DNA of 64,000 bases from Paenibacillus nanensis. GTDB lineage: Bacteria; Bacillota; Bacilli; Paenibacillales; Paenibacillaceae. Below, piece by piece: positions 44,145 to 52,674 of this stretch. Under the pieces are notes generated by a model. That model was not told the origin of the DNA. It searched no databases and saw nothing but the letters and a program-made list of their open reading frames with translations. Every line of letters starts with the position of its first letter. Positions within the stretch are counted from its first letter, which is position 1. The stretch covers positions 124,001-188,000 of the forward strand of contig NZ_QXQA01000013.1 of the NCBI RefSeq assembly GCF_003583765.1, in the 5' to 3' direction. The position numbers were made by a program, and so were the translations under genes.

Positions 44145-44859
44145 CAGCGTAATGCATATAAACGGCTTCCATCGTCAACCCGCCGCTCGGAAGGCTGCTG
44201 ATCAAGAGGCTTGGTTCATTACAGGCGACAAACCGGCCTTCGCGCATGACCCCGATTCTGTCGCAATGCGCTTGCATTTCCGTTAAGTCGTGCGAAACGA
44301 TAACAATCGTTTTCCCTTGCAGCCTTAAAGAAGAAAGTATCGCCCAATATTCCTTCTTCGTCTGCACGTCCAATCCCGTCGTCGGTTCGTCCAAAAAAAT
44401 AAGAGCCGGATCGTTCACGATTGCAATTGCGAGCGTTGTGCGCTGCCTTAAGCCGCCGGATAAACGACGAACAATTTTATCGGCGTATGGGGTAAGTCCG
44501 AATTGCTCCATAACGGCGTCAATATCGCAATGCCGGCTGTAGAAGCCTTGGAACATGTCCAGCGCTTCGCGGACCGTCAATCGGTCTACCAGCGACGTGC
44601 TTTGGGAGAAAATATTAATATGCTCCTTCAGCTTATGTCCTTCGGCGCGCATATCAAATCCATGAACGCGCAAAGAGCCTTCGTCCGGCGCGAGATTCCC
44701 CGACAACAGCTCCAGCAGGGTTGATTTGCCTGCTCCGTTTTTCCCGATAAGGCCGAATATTTCGCCGCGATTCACCTGAAAGGATACTTGCTTAACTGCA
44801 TTATTCGCCCCGTAATGCTTACTCACTCTGTCTGCATGAATAATAGCGTCATGATCCAT
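44116..44859 (-). CDS. ABC transporter ATP-binding protein (orphan)
   Basis: 247 residues. Walker A GKNGAGKSTLLELL, signature LSGGLRQRTTLAIA, Walker B LIFLDEPTTGLD and the H-loop VSHDLTE, so an active CcmA/NatA-type ATPase. ATG at 44859 has GGAGG 8 bases upstream. No permease gene follows, as such units normally have. It lies just upstream of comQ and may serve it, or be left over from another system. Confidence 0.85.
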   Translation of the reverse strand: MDHDAIIHADRVSKHYGANNAVKQVSFQVNRGEIFGLIGKNGAGKSTLLELLSGNLAPDEGSLRVHGFDMRAEGHKLKEHINIFSQSTSLVDRLTVREALDMFQGFYSRHCDIDAVMEQFGLTPYADKIVRRLSGGLRQRTTLAIAIVNDPALIFLDEPTTGLDVQTKKEYWAILSSLRLQGKTIVIVSHDLTEMQAHCDRIGVMREGRFVACNEPSLLISSLPSGGLTMEAVYMHYAVGEAGGVEV

Positions 44860-44979
44860 TCGGTTTGCCTCCGTATCATTCATTGTACTTTTACGATAGC
44901 CGATCCCTCCCGCGATTTCACCGAAAAACTATTTCGTAATTTGCGCAAAAGGTTTGCGCTCCGAATGACTGGAAAAACG

Positions 44980-45269
44980 TTATGCACAGAGATATCCACA
45001 GCGGTGAATAAATTGTTTGTGAATTCTGTCGAAAGATATAACGAATGGGGTCGAGAAAACTAGAGTTTTAGGGGCTGATTCCTCTTCGCAATAAAGAACG
45101 TGGATAATTATTCACGTTATACACATTATCCACAGTGTACTTGTGAAAAAACTATCCACGTTTACAAGAACTTCATTCGATTGTTCAATCGCCTTTTATA
45201 CCTCGCTATTTCAATGTTATACACATTTGCCTGTAGGTATGTGGATAACATTGTGCACAACGTGTATAG
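44980..45269. promoter_or_regulatory. DnaA-box cluster
   Basis: About a dozen 9-mers close to TTATNCACA in 290 bases. Exact matches: 44980-44988, 45117-45125, 45126-45134, 45217-45225 (plus) and 45240-45248 (minus). One-mismatch sites: 44992-45000, 45003-45011 (minus), 45099-45107 (minus), 45108-45116, and the palindrome at 45251-45260; two-mismatch sites at 45152-45160 and 45261-45269. Four sites at 45099-45134 are directly adjacent. No dnaA, dnaN or gyrase gene is near, so it is not the replication origin. It fills the gene-free stretch between the ABC ATPase and the methyltransferase. Confidence 0.8.
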
Positions 45270-45289
45270 TGGCTTGATTATTGCGCTAA

Positions 45290-46102
45290 CTAGCTGCGCC
45301 TTCCAATATAAAGAATATGGGCGGCAGCCCCTAGCAGATACGGACTTCTCGCGCCTTCGCAGATGACCTCCATCATCTCATCCCATGTTGATTCGCCTTG
45401 TTCACGCCAATAGCGAATCGAGTTCTCATGTAGAGCTTGAGCGAATCCATCCGATCCCACCAGTTCGATTGTTCGGAAGCCCTGATCCTCCATAAAAGGA
45501 ACAATATCTTCAATCCGCTCAAAATATGCCCCGGTAAACCTGCCGGGGTCGGAATGATTAAATATCCCGGTGTCCAGAAAACGACGCAGCCCCTCGATCC
45601 GATGATTCGGTTTCCAATGCTCCGGTTGCTGCAAGGATTGTATCAAATGCCTGATTCTAGGCATAAAGGCGGCAAACACGACGCCTCCCTGTTTCGTAAT
45701 GCGGCGGAGCTCTCTTGCCGCTTGCTCTCGTTCTTTTCGATGCTGCAAATGATAGAACGGCCCCAGCATGAGAGACGCGTCGAAGCATTCATCTGAGAAG
45801 CAGCTCAGATCTCTGGCGTCCGCTTCATAAAACCCCGAGAAACGCGCGGCCAGCCTTTCACTCTCCGCTCTTTCCCGCGCTTGCGTTAGAAAGCGCGGCA
45901 TGATGTCGGCCACATCCAGCTGGTACCCTATGCGGGCTAACTCTAGAGCGTAGCGGCCCGGCCCCGCGCCGATATCTGCAACACGGCCATTTGGGGGCAA
46001 GAATTTACGGATATAATGCAGGTTTACCTGGAATTCGAGCGGCTCGCGATCGAGCCGCCCCTCTTCATCGAAAGCGCGGTAGAAATCCTTCACTTCTTCC
46101 AT
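45290..46102 (-). CDS. Class I SAM-dependent methyltransferase
   Basis: 270 residues. SAM-binding loop is RVADIGAGPGRYALELARIG (about residues 39-58), and the motif near FDASLMLGPFYHLQ closes the core fold. Substrate unknown. ATG at 46102 has GGGAGAG upstream; the frame extends to 46120. It lies between leuA and the DnaA-box cluster. Confidence 0.85.
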   Translation of the reverse strand: MEEVKDFYRAFDEEGRLDREPLEFQVNLHYIRKFLPPNGRVADIGAGPGRYALELARIGYQLDVADIMPRFLTQARERAESERLAARFSGFYEADARDLSCFSDECFDASLMLGPFYHLQHRKEREQAARELRRITKQGGVVFAAFMPRIRHLIQSLQQPEHWKPNHRIEGLRRFLDTGIFNHSDPGRFTGAYFERIEDIVPFMEDQGFRTIELVGSDGFAQALHENSIRYWREQGESTWDEMMEVICEGARSPYLLGAAAHILYIGRRS

Positions 46103-46135
46103 CCGGGTTCTCTCCCTCATTATTCAACTCACCGG

Positions 46136-47689
46136 CTAGACGATTTCCCGTTTGTTCTGGCGCGCTCCCGCGGTCATGACCGCTTGATTGCAAGCCGAAA
46201 TATAGGCTTCGGCCGCAGCCAATATAATATCCTGGTTAATCGACGTGCCGCGATATCGGATTCCGTTGTGGACAATGCTCACCACAGCCTCGCCATGCGC
46301 GTCCTCGCCTGTGGACAACGAGTGAAGCTCCAAATCCTCGAACTCGACCGTAACCGGGATCGCCTGCCCGATCGCATGGATGACCGCCTCAAGCGGTCCC
46401 GCTCCCATAGCCATATAGGACTGTTCCACACCCTGTTCATTCTCGCAGATGGTTACGGTTGCGCTTCTAGCGCGCTGCGTCCCGGCATGAACCTGCAGGT
46501 CGACAAGCGTGTACGGGTCAGGACGCGTCTTCATCATGTCGCCCGCAATCCGAATGAGCTGATCGTCCGTTACGATCTTTTGGCCGTCGGCGACCTTTTT
46601 GAACTGTTCGTAAATGCTCTTCAGCTGCTCTTCCGTCACTTCGACGCCGTACTCCGAGAGGCGGTGCTTGATGGCATGGCTGCCGGAATGCTTGCCCAGA
46701 ATAATCATGTTCCGGGAAATCCCCATCGCCTCAGGATCCATAATCTCGTACGTGCTGCGGTTTTTCAGCAGGCCATCCTGATGGATGCCGGATTCATGCT
46801 GGAAGGCGTTCCGGCCCACAATCGGCTTATTGTAAGCGATCGGGAAATTCATCGTTCGGCTGACCAGTCTGGAGGTTTCATAGATCTCGCTAATGTTGAT
46901 GCCTGTCTCAGCCTGCATAGCATCCTTTCTCGTCTCAATCGCCATTACGAGCTCCTCTAACGAGCAGTTGCCGGCTCTTTCTCCAATTCCGTTGACGGTC
47001 ACTTCAATTTGAGTCGCCCCCGCCTCGATTGCAGCCAAGCTGTTGGCGACGGCAAGCCCCAAATCGTTATGGCAATGAGCGCTGTACCGAACCGTATCTC
47101 CGCCTCTCGCTTCCCGTCTAACGGTACGGATCAGGTCCGCCATTTCGTTTGGCATCGCGTAACCGAGCGTATCCGGCAAATTAATAATCGTGGCTCCCTC
47201 CGCGATAACCGCCTCTACCAGCGCGATTACGAATTCCCGTCCCGAACGTGTAGAGTCCATTGCCGAAAATTCGATTTCGTCCACAAACTGCTTGCCGTAG
47301 GCAACCATATCGCGCGCGATCTTAATGACCTCGTCGCGGGATTTGCGAAGCTGATGATTCAGATGGATATCCGACGATGAGATAAAGAGATGCAGCCGTC
47401 TGCGCGCCGCGTCCTGCGTCGCTTGCACCGCCGCGTCGATGTCCCCTTTCACCGCCCGCGCGAAGCCGGCGATTTCCACGTTCTGCAGCTCCCTCGCGAT
47501 TTGCTGCACTGCGGCGAATTCGCCAGGGCTCGATACGGCGAAGCCCGGCTCAATGACGTCGATGCCCAGCTTTGCCAGCTGGCGCGCGATCACGATTTTT
47601 CTCTCCGGCGCGATCGAGGCGCCTGGGGATTGCTCCCCGTCTCTTAAGGTCGTGTCAAAAATTTGAATCCTTTTCATATTTGCAGTCAT
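46136..47689 (-). CDS. leuA: 2-isopropylmalate synthase
   Basis: 517 residues. Hallmarks: IQIFDTTLRDGEQSPGASIA at the N-terminus, the HCHND-type metal site in YSAHCHNDLGLAVANSLAAI, VNGIGERAGNCSLEE, and the C-terminal regulatory domain (SATVTICENEQGVEQSYMAM). It makes the first committed step of leucine synthesis from 2-oxoisovalerate and acetyl-CoA. GAGGAGG lies before ATG. Two T-box leaders precede it. No other leu gene adjoins. Confidence 0.97.
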   Translation of the reverse strand: MTANMKRIQIFDTTLRDGEQSPGASIAPERKIVIARQLAKLGIDVIEPGFAVSSPGEFAAVQQIARELQNVEIAGFARAVKGDIDAAVQATQDAARRRLHLFISSSDIHLNHQLRKSRDEVIKIARDMVAYGKQFVDEIEFSAMDSTRSGREFVIALVEAVIAEGATIINLPDTLGYAMPNEMADLIRTVRREARGGDTVRYSAHCHNDLGLAVANSLAAIEAGATQIEVTVNGIGERAGNCSLEELVMAIETRKDAMQAETGINISEIYETSRLVSRTMNFPIAYNKPIVGRNAFQHESGIHQDGLLKNRSTYEIMDPEAMGISRNMIILGKHSGSHAIKHRLSEYGVEVTEEQLKSIYEQFKKVADGQKIVTDDQLIRIAGDMMKTRPDPYTLVDLQVHAGTQRARSATVTICENEQGVEQSYMAMGAGPLEAVIHAIGQAIPVTVEFEDLELHSLSTGEDAHGEAVVSIVHNGIRYRGTSINQDIILAAAEAYISACNQAVMTAGARQNKREIV

Positions 47690-47714
47690 TGTTTTTCCTC
47701 CTCAGTTTTTTTGA

Positions 47715-48062
47715 ATAAAAAATAGGCCTGCCGTCTCGATAAAGAGACGACAAGCCTTCGCTATGCCGCGGTACCACTCTAATTGGCCGTTTGATCCGAT
47801 CATTTCCAGCTGGAAATTCGTAATCGCGCGAGCCCGCTTTGGCCGGATGACGGGGGCTAACCGTATCGCAGTAGCGTCAACCCGTCCAAGATCACCCTCG
47901 GTCTTCGCTGACGTTCCCGCAATCCGCTCCCAGGCGAGTTTCAGACTAAGCTTCGACTGCGTCGCACCGACCCGCAGCTCTCTGTTCGAGGAGCAGCCGC
48001 CAATACGCAGCTTCTCCGGCGAAATCCAGCCTATGTCTTACTTGCTCCTGTTCTTCGCGTTT
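47715..48062 (-). promoter_or_regulatory. Leucine T-box riboswitch, promoter-distal copy
   Basis: T-box sequence AGAGTGGTACCGCGG at 47766-47780 (minus). Terminator arms 47724-47758 followed by TATTTTTTATTC. Stem I holds GAAACTCGCCTGGGAG, where CTC is the likely specifier codon for leucine. The apical part AGCTGCGGGTCGGTGCGACG is shared with the other copy. It controls leuA by sensing uncharged tRNA-Leu. Confidence 0.93.
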
Positions 48063-48122
48063 CTTATGATTCAATTGGAGATTTTGCACTCGTTCAAGCT
48101 TCAAGCTCCACTTCCAGACAAC

Positions 48123-48472
48123 AAAAAACCTGCCGCCTCCTTATTCAAGAGACGACAGGCTGTTATGACCCGCGCGGTACCACCCTTGTTGGCTCCTCAC
48201 GCACGTAATCCGCACGATAAGGAAAGCCCACCTTAACCATAAGACCGGCTCCGGATGCCGGACCTTATGAACCTAATCACGTAGGTTAACCGTAGCTATG
48301 TACGCAAGCAGCGATTATGCCGGTCTGTGACGACCGTTATAATCATCCGCTCTTCCATCGCTCCGCTCCCAGGCGAGCTTCGAACGTCTCCTCGGCTGCG
48401 TCGCACCGACCCGCAGCTCTCTAGTATTCCAGATCCGTTCTACTGTTCCTGTTCTTAGCGTTTCATTGTATG
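48123..48472 (-). promoter_or_regulatory. Leucine T-box riboswitch, promoter-proximal copy
   Basis: T-box sequence AGGGTGGTACCGCG at 48173-48186 (minus). A terminator hairpin with T-run lies at about 48123-48159. Stem I has GAAGCTCGCCTGGGAG with CTC as specifier. It lies upstream of the second T-box in one leader of about 780 bases, so two tRNA-Leu readings must succeed before leuA is read. Confidence 0.93.
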
Positions 48473-48493
48473 AGGTTTGAAGTGTTGTTGCTT

Positions 48494-48522
48494 ATTATAT
48501 GCAATGAAACATTATCTGTCAA
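48494..48522 (-). promoter_or_regulatory. Consensus sigma-A promoter of leuA leader
   Basis: TTGACA (48517-48522), spacer of 17 bases, TATAAT (48494-48499): full match to the consensus. It starts just after the tsaD stop and drives the tandem T-box leader. Confidence 0.93.
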
Positions 48523-48531
48523 TTCAGACGA

Positions 48532-49602
48532 TTATTCATTTTTCGAAAGCGACCATTGCTCCAGCGGTAACGCGGGATCCGCCTTCATATCCAGCTCCGT
48601 AAATTGTCCGCGCTTCAGCTTCAGATGGGCTGCCGCGCCGATCATTGCCGCATTGTCCGTGCAGAGCGAGCCCGGCGGAATGAGCAGCTTAACGCCTTCC
48701 TCCCCGCAGCGGGACGTCAGAGCGGCACGCAGTCCGCGGTTGGCCGCGACGCCGCCGCACAACAGCAGCTGCTTTGCGCCGAACTGCTTCACTGCGCGCA
48801 GCGCTTTGGCGACCAGCACGTCGATCACCGACTCCTGAAAGCCGCGCGCAAGCGCCGCCTCGTCAAGCTCCAAGCCTTTCATTCGCGTCTGGTTAATGAC
48901 GGCGAGCACAGCCGATTTCAAACCGCTGAAGCTGAAATCGTAGCTGTCCGCTTCGAGCCAAGCTCTCGGCAGCTCGATTACGTTCTGCGCCTCCGCCGCA
49001 AGCCGGTCGATATGCGGTCCTCCCGGATAAGGCAATTGCAATGCGCGCGCGACTTTATCATAGGCTTCCCCCACCGCGTCGTCTCGCGTTCGGCCGACAA
49101 CGCGGAATTCCCCCTCGCTTTCAAGCAGCACCAGCTCGGTATGCCCGCCGGACACAACAAGCGCCATGCAAGGGTATTCCAGCTGATGCACCAGCTCATT
49201 GGCATAGATATGTCCGGCAATATGGTGCGTGCCGATTAACGGAATATCCAGAGCGAGCGACAGACTTTTGGCCGCGACGATTCCGACCAGAAGAGCGCCG
49301 ACAAGGCCAGGTCCTTGCGTAACCGCGATCGCCGTCAAATCCTTAAGCGCGCAGCCCGATTCCTTCACCGCCTGCTCCATAATAAGCGTAATGGTCTCCA
49401 CATGCTTGCGCGAAGCAATCTCCGGAACGACGCCTCCGAAACGGACGTGAACATCGATTTGGCTGGATACGACATTGGACAAAATCTCTTTGCCGCCGCG
49501 TATGACGGCCGCCGATGTCTCATCACAGCTGGTCTCGATCGCTAGTATAAGGGCATCTTCGTGCGTGACGGAAGACGCCGATTGAACATTTTCCAATTTC
49601 AA
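48532..49602 (-). CDS. tsaD: tRNA t6A threonylcarbamoyltransferase TsaD
   Basis: 356 residues. Hallmarks: ILAIETSCDETSAAVI, the zinc site in FGGVVPEIASRKHVETI and HHIAGHIYANEL, and KQLLLCGGVAANRGLRAALT. With TsaB and TsaE it forms the threonylcarbamoyl adenosine at A37 of tRNAs reading ANN codons. The start is TTG at 49602 overlapping the rimI stop; TTG at 49596 has better spacing to AGAAGG and is possible. Last gene of the operon, also called gcp in B. subtilis. Confidence 0.96.
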   Translation of the reverse strand: MKLENVQSASSVTHEDALILAIETSCDETSAAVIRGGKEILSNVVSSQIDVHVRFGGVVPEIASRKHVETITLIMEQAVKESGCALKDLTAIAVTQGPGLVGALLVGIVAAKSLSLALDIPLIGTHHIAGHIYANELVHQLEYPCMALVVSGGHTELVLLESEGEFRVVGRTRDDAVGEAYDKVARALQLPYPGGPHIDRLAAEAQNVIELPRAWLEADSYDFSFSGLKSAVLAVINQTRMKGLELDEAALARGFQESVIDVLVAKALRAVKQFGAKQLLLCGGVAANRGLRAALTSRCGEEGVKLLIPPGSLCTDNAAMIGAAAHLKLKRGQFTELDMKADPALPLEQWSLSKNE

Positions 49603-50093
49603 TACCTTCTTTCCCCCGACTTCAGCCTCTCGACGTCAAGCTCCGCCCACATAATAAGCGCGTCCTCATTGTTATCGGAATAGTAACGGGGACGAATGCC
49701 TGACGGCTGAAAGCCGAATTTGCGGTAGAGGGACTGGGCGAGCTCGTTCGAAACCCGAACCTCCAGCGTCATGCGGGCCGCGCCAAAAAATGCGGCCGTC
49801 CGCTGCAGCTGCTCAAGCAATCGGTTGCCGAGCCCCATTCCCCTTACATCCGCGCGAACCGCGATATTCGTGATATGGGCTTCGTCCATGATCACCCACA
49901 TGCCGCCATACCCCAGCACTTCTCCCCGGTATTCCATCACCATATAGCGGGCAAACATATTGTTGGTCAGCTCGTTAACGAACGCTTCCTCCGACCAAGG
50001 ACTCGTAAAAGCCTCATGCTCAATGGCCAGGATCGCCGGTATGTCGGGCATCGTCATCGCCCGGTAAATCAGCTTGTCCGTATCCATGCTCAT
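49599..50093 (-). CDS. rimI: Ribosomal-protein alanine acetyltransferase RimI
   Basis: 164 residues of GNAT fold. The acetyl-CoA loop lies at IAVRADVRGMGLGNRLLEQL, and the C-terminal end has SLYRKFGFQPSGIRPRYY. RimI-type genes sit in the t6A operon of many Bacillota. ATG at 50093 overlaps the tsaB stop as ATGA. A much longer open frame to 50468 runs inside tsaB and has no protein features. Confidence 0.92.
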   Translation of the reverse strand: MSMDTDKLIYRAMTMPDIPAILAIEHEAFTSPWSEEAFVNELTNNMFARYMVMEYRGEVLGYGGMWVIMDEAHITNIAVRADVRGMGLGNRLLEQLQRTAAFFGAARMTLEVRVSNELAQSLYRKFGFQPSGIRPRYYSDNNEDALIMWAELDVERLKSGERRY

Positions 50094-50905
50094 CCCTGTA
50101 TCTCTCCCGTTTGCTTCGCCTTCAGCTTGACTTCCGCCTCCGTCAATTGCGTGTAGTTCGGCGTGAACGTATGCGCATTTTCGATGAGGCCGGCTGCGAG
50201 CCGCTGTCCGCCAAGCCGGGCCAGATACCGTCCCTGCAGCACATGAGGCAGCAATCGGACATCGACGCCGGCCTCCCGCCCCAGCTCTTGAAGCTTTAAG
50301 GCGGATTCGCCATGGAGAGAGAGGTCGCCGGTCAGCCATAAGACAAGCGGACTCTCCTGCACCGTCTCCGAAGCCTCCTTGGCGATCTCCTCCGCCCAAT
50401 CCTTCATGATGCGTACGCCATCCGGAAGCCGCCGGCTCCAAACCGCCTCCCTGCCCGAGGCAAAGCAAGCGCTGTACACCTGACCTCTACGCGCATCCAT
50501 GATCGGCAGCACCCAGTGCGTTTCGTCAGCTGACGCCGTCAGGCGGTCGCCCGCTCCTAGCCCCAGTCCGACATGCAGCGCGCCATAAGCGATCGCTTCA
50601 AGGCTGGAGACGCCGGTAAGCGGCTTCTCCCATGCCCATGCCAACGTTTTGGCTGCGGTAACGGCAATCCTCATCCCTGTATAAGAGCCCGGACCGTTGC
50701 CCGCCACGATCGCATCCAGCTCATCCTTCGATATTCCCGTCTCCTGCAACAATGCTTTTACATTCGTCATCACATGTACGGAATGATTGCGCTCGGCTAA
50801 CGATTCGACCTCCGCCAGCACCTCATCCCCTCTTATAATCGCCGCAGCCATCGCCGCCGTTGAAGTATCCAGCGCGATTATCGTTCCGTTATACGGTTCC
50901 GCCAT
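50090..50905 (-). CDS. tsaB: tRNA t6A dimerisation protein TsaB
   Basis: 271 residues. ASKHA fold N-terminus IIALDTSTAAMAAAIIRGDE, followed by LAERNHSVHVMTNVKALL and GNGPGSYTGMRIAVTAAKTL, the family hallmarks. TsaB pairs with TsaD in t6A synthesis. It follows tsaE and overlaps rimI. Confidence 0.94.
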   Translation of the reverse strand: MAEPYNGTIIALDTSTAAMAAAIIRGDEVLAEVESLAERNHSVHVMTNVKALLQETGISKDELDAIVAGNGPGSYTGMRIAVTAAKTLAWAWEKPLTGVSSLEAIAYGALHVGLGLGAGDRLTASADETHWVLPIMDARRGQVYSACFASGREAVWSRRLPDGVRIMKDWAEEIAKEASETVQESPLVLWLTGDLSLHGESALKLQELGREAGVDVRLLPHVLQGRYLARLGGQRLAAGLIENAHTFTPNYTQLTEAEVKLKAKQTGEIQG

Positions 50906-50908
50906 CCT

Positions 50909-51394
50909 TTACGTCGCTCCCATCCTGTTCCACTGTTCGCACCAATCCGCGTACGGTTCGCCTATGCCGCGCGCCCGAACCGTTCTTCTCTCTCCGCCCA
51001 AATTCTCGATATACAGCTCCAGACGATTAGAGGGCAGCAGCTCCTCTATGAGGCTCGCCCATTCGACGAGCGTTATCCCATCCCCATAGAAGTAGTCGTC
51101 CAGCCCCAAATCATCGGCTTCATCTTGGGACAAACGGTACACATCCATATGATAGAAAGGCAGCGTCTCGCCTTCATATTCTTTAATAATCGTAAAAGTC
51201 GGGCTGTTCACGACACCCTGCACGCCGATGGCCGCGGCGAATGCTTGCGAGAATGTCGTTTTGCCCGCTCCTAAATCGCCGTCAAGCGCAATGACTGTGC
51301 CCGGCCCAGCTGCGGCCGCAATCCTCGACGCCAGTTCCGCCGTCTCCTGCAGTCGCTCAATTTCCCAGTTGGCTAGCGCGATTCGCTGCTCCAT
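50909..51394 (-). CDS. tsaE: tRNA t6A ATPase TsaE
   Basis: 161 residues. Walker A is [20 protein letters not shown], followed by [14 protein letters not shown] and [20 protein letters not shown], all typical of TsaE. It resets the TsaBD complex. ATG at 51394 has GGGTGG 5 bases upstream; the frame extends to a TTG at 51418. Placed between thiL and tsaB. Confidence 0.95.
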   Translation of the reverse strand: MEQRIALANWEIERLQETAELASRIAAAAGPGTVIALDGDLGAGKTTFSQAFAAAIGVQGVVNSPTFTIIKEYEGETLPFYHMDVYRLSQDEADDLGLDDYFYGDGITLVEWASLIEELLPSNRLELYIENLGGERRTVRARGIGEPYADWCEQWNRMGAT

Positions 51395-51407
51395 TTCATC
51401 CACCCGT

Positions 51408-52496
51408 TCATGTTCCAAAATGATTGTACCCCTTCTTCTCCACCTTCACGCGATGGCCTCTAGGGGCCTTCGCCCCCGCGCCGTCCATGCGGCTGGACAG
51501 CGGGATCAGCTCAACGTCAGGCGGCCCTTCTTCCGTTCTGCCAATCACGTAAAACGGCAATCCATGCCGATGAAATTCGGCTTTGACGGAGTCGGCAGAC
51601 TCTCTTAAGACCGTCCCTACCAGAACGTAATCTTCGCCGCCATACAGCATCCACTCCAGCGGGTTCACGCCAACGCTCGCCGCATACGTGCTCAGGCTGC
51701 CGCTCTTCGGAAGCAGTCTCTCCTCCAGCACAAGCCGCAGTCCCGACGCTTCCGCCAGCTCCCAAGCCTCGCTGGACAGCCCGTCGCTCACGTCATTCAG
51801 CGAATGGCAGAAGCCGGACTTCAGCAGCAGCCTTCCGGCAAGGACAGACGGCGCAGGCCGCTGATGGGCGGCGCATAGAACGCCGTACGAATTGTCATCC
51901 AGCCTCTGAGACCCTTCGGCCCAGCGTGAAGCACCCGCATGCTGCAGCAGATGCAAGCCCGCTGCCGACATCCCGACCGGCCCCGTCACAAATACCGCAT
52001 CCCCAGCCTTCGCCCCTGAACGCCGAAGCTCGAGGCCGGCCTCAACCGCGCCGGTTAACGCTACGCTTATGACCATGTGAGCGGGAGAGGAGGTCGTGTC
52101 GCCTCCTACGACCGCAATACCGTACCGTTCGGCGCAGCTATACAGGCCGTCATATACCCGCTTCATCCGTTCCGCTCCATAAGCTCTCGGGACGCTGACC
52201 GAAACAACCGCGTGAAGCGGCACCCCGCCCATTGCGGCAATATCGCTCACATTAGCGGCTAACGCTTTGAAGCCGATATCCTCATCGCGCATCGTCCGTT
52301 CGGAGAAATGCACGCTTTCGACCATGGTATCCATGGCAAGCAAGAGCCGTTTATCTCCCGTGATGCCGTCTTCCGCATTGCCGAAGTCAAGCGCGGCCGC
52401 GTCATCCCCTATGCCAAGCGCAACCCCGCGCGCATGCTGCCAGCTTGCCGGCTGACGATTCGCCGTCCAATGCCGAATGCTTGCAAATTCGTCCAA
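51408..52496 (-). CDS. thiL: Thiamine-monophosphate kinase ThiL
   Basis: 362 residues. Hallmarks: [51 protein letters not shown], and [15 protein letters not shown]. It phosphorylates TMP to the active cofactor TPP. TTG at 52496 gives a DEFASIRH start like other ThiL proteins and has AAGGAG 9 bases upstream; ATG at 52517 lacks a ribosome site. First gene of the run that continues with the t6A genes. Confidence 0.94.
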   Translation of the reverse strand: MDEFASIRHWTANRQPASWQHARGVALGIGDDAAALDFGNAEDGITGDKRLLLAMDTMVESVHFSERTMRDEDIGFKALAANVSDIAAMGGVPLHAVVSVSVPRAYGAERMKRVYDGLYSCAERYGIAVVGGDTTSSPAHMVISVALTGAVEAGLELRRSGAKAGDAVFVTGPVGMSAAGLHLLQHAGASRWAEGSQRLDDNSYGVLCAAHQRPAPSVLAGRLLLKSGFCHSLNDVSDGLSSEAWELAEASGLRLVLEERLLPKSGSLSTYAASVGVNPLEWMLYGGEDYVLVGTVLRESADSVKAEFHRHGLPFYVIGRTEEGPPDVELIPLSSRMDGAGAKAPRGHRVKVEKKGYNHFGT

Positions 52497-52605
52497 AGCA
52501 TTAGTCTCCTTCGTCATTGTGGTTGTTCAAAATGGCCGCTTACCCTTGTTTCTCATCATTTTACCTTAATCCTCCTCATATTCAAAGCAATTGCGAGCAA
52601 TAAAT

Positions 52606-52648
52606 AAGCCTCTTCCATCCGCACCAAAGTGCCGGGATGAAGAGGCTT
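52606..52648 (-). terminator. Terminator of HD-GYP gene
   Basis: AAGCCTCTTC and GAAGAGGCTT arms with inner CATCCG/CGGGATG pairing form a long hairpin. A T-rich tail (ATTTATT) follows in the minus direction. Confidence 0.7.
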
Positions 52649-52674
52649 TGCGAATGAATGACGGAAGTGCGGCC

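Noticed and set aside
44940-44965. ComA-type operator near TTTGCGCAAA
   Set aside because: The palindrome TTTGCGCAAA and a second TTTGCGC do not fit the TTGCGG-N4-CCGCAA pattern closely enough.
44980-45269. Replication origin
   Set aside because: DnaA boxes are present but dnaA, dnaN, recF, gyr genes and an adjoining AT-rich unwinding tract are absent, so an oriC call is not supported.
47700-48480. Protein-coding gene on the plus strand in the leuA leader (47763-48236)
   Set aside because: The stretch is fully explained by two T-box elements on the minus strand; the frame has no ribosome site.
50094-50468. N-terminal extension of the RimI frame
   Set aside because: It lies inside tsaB in another frame; rimI has an ATGA overlap start at 50093.
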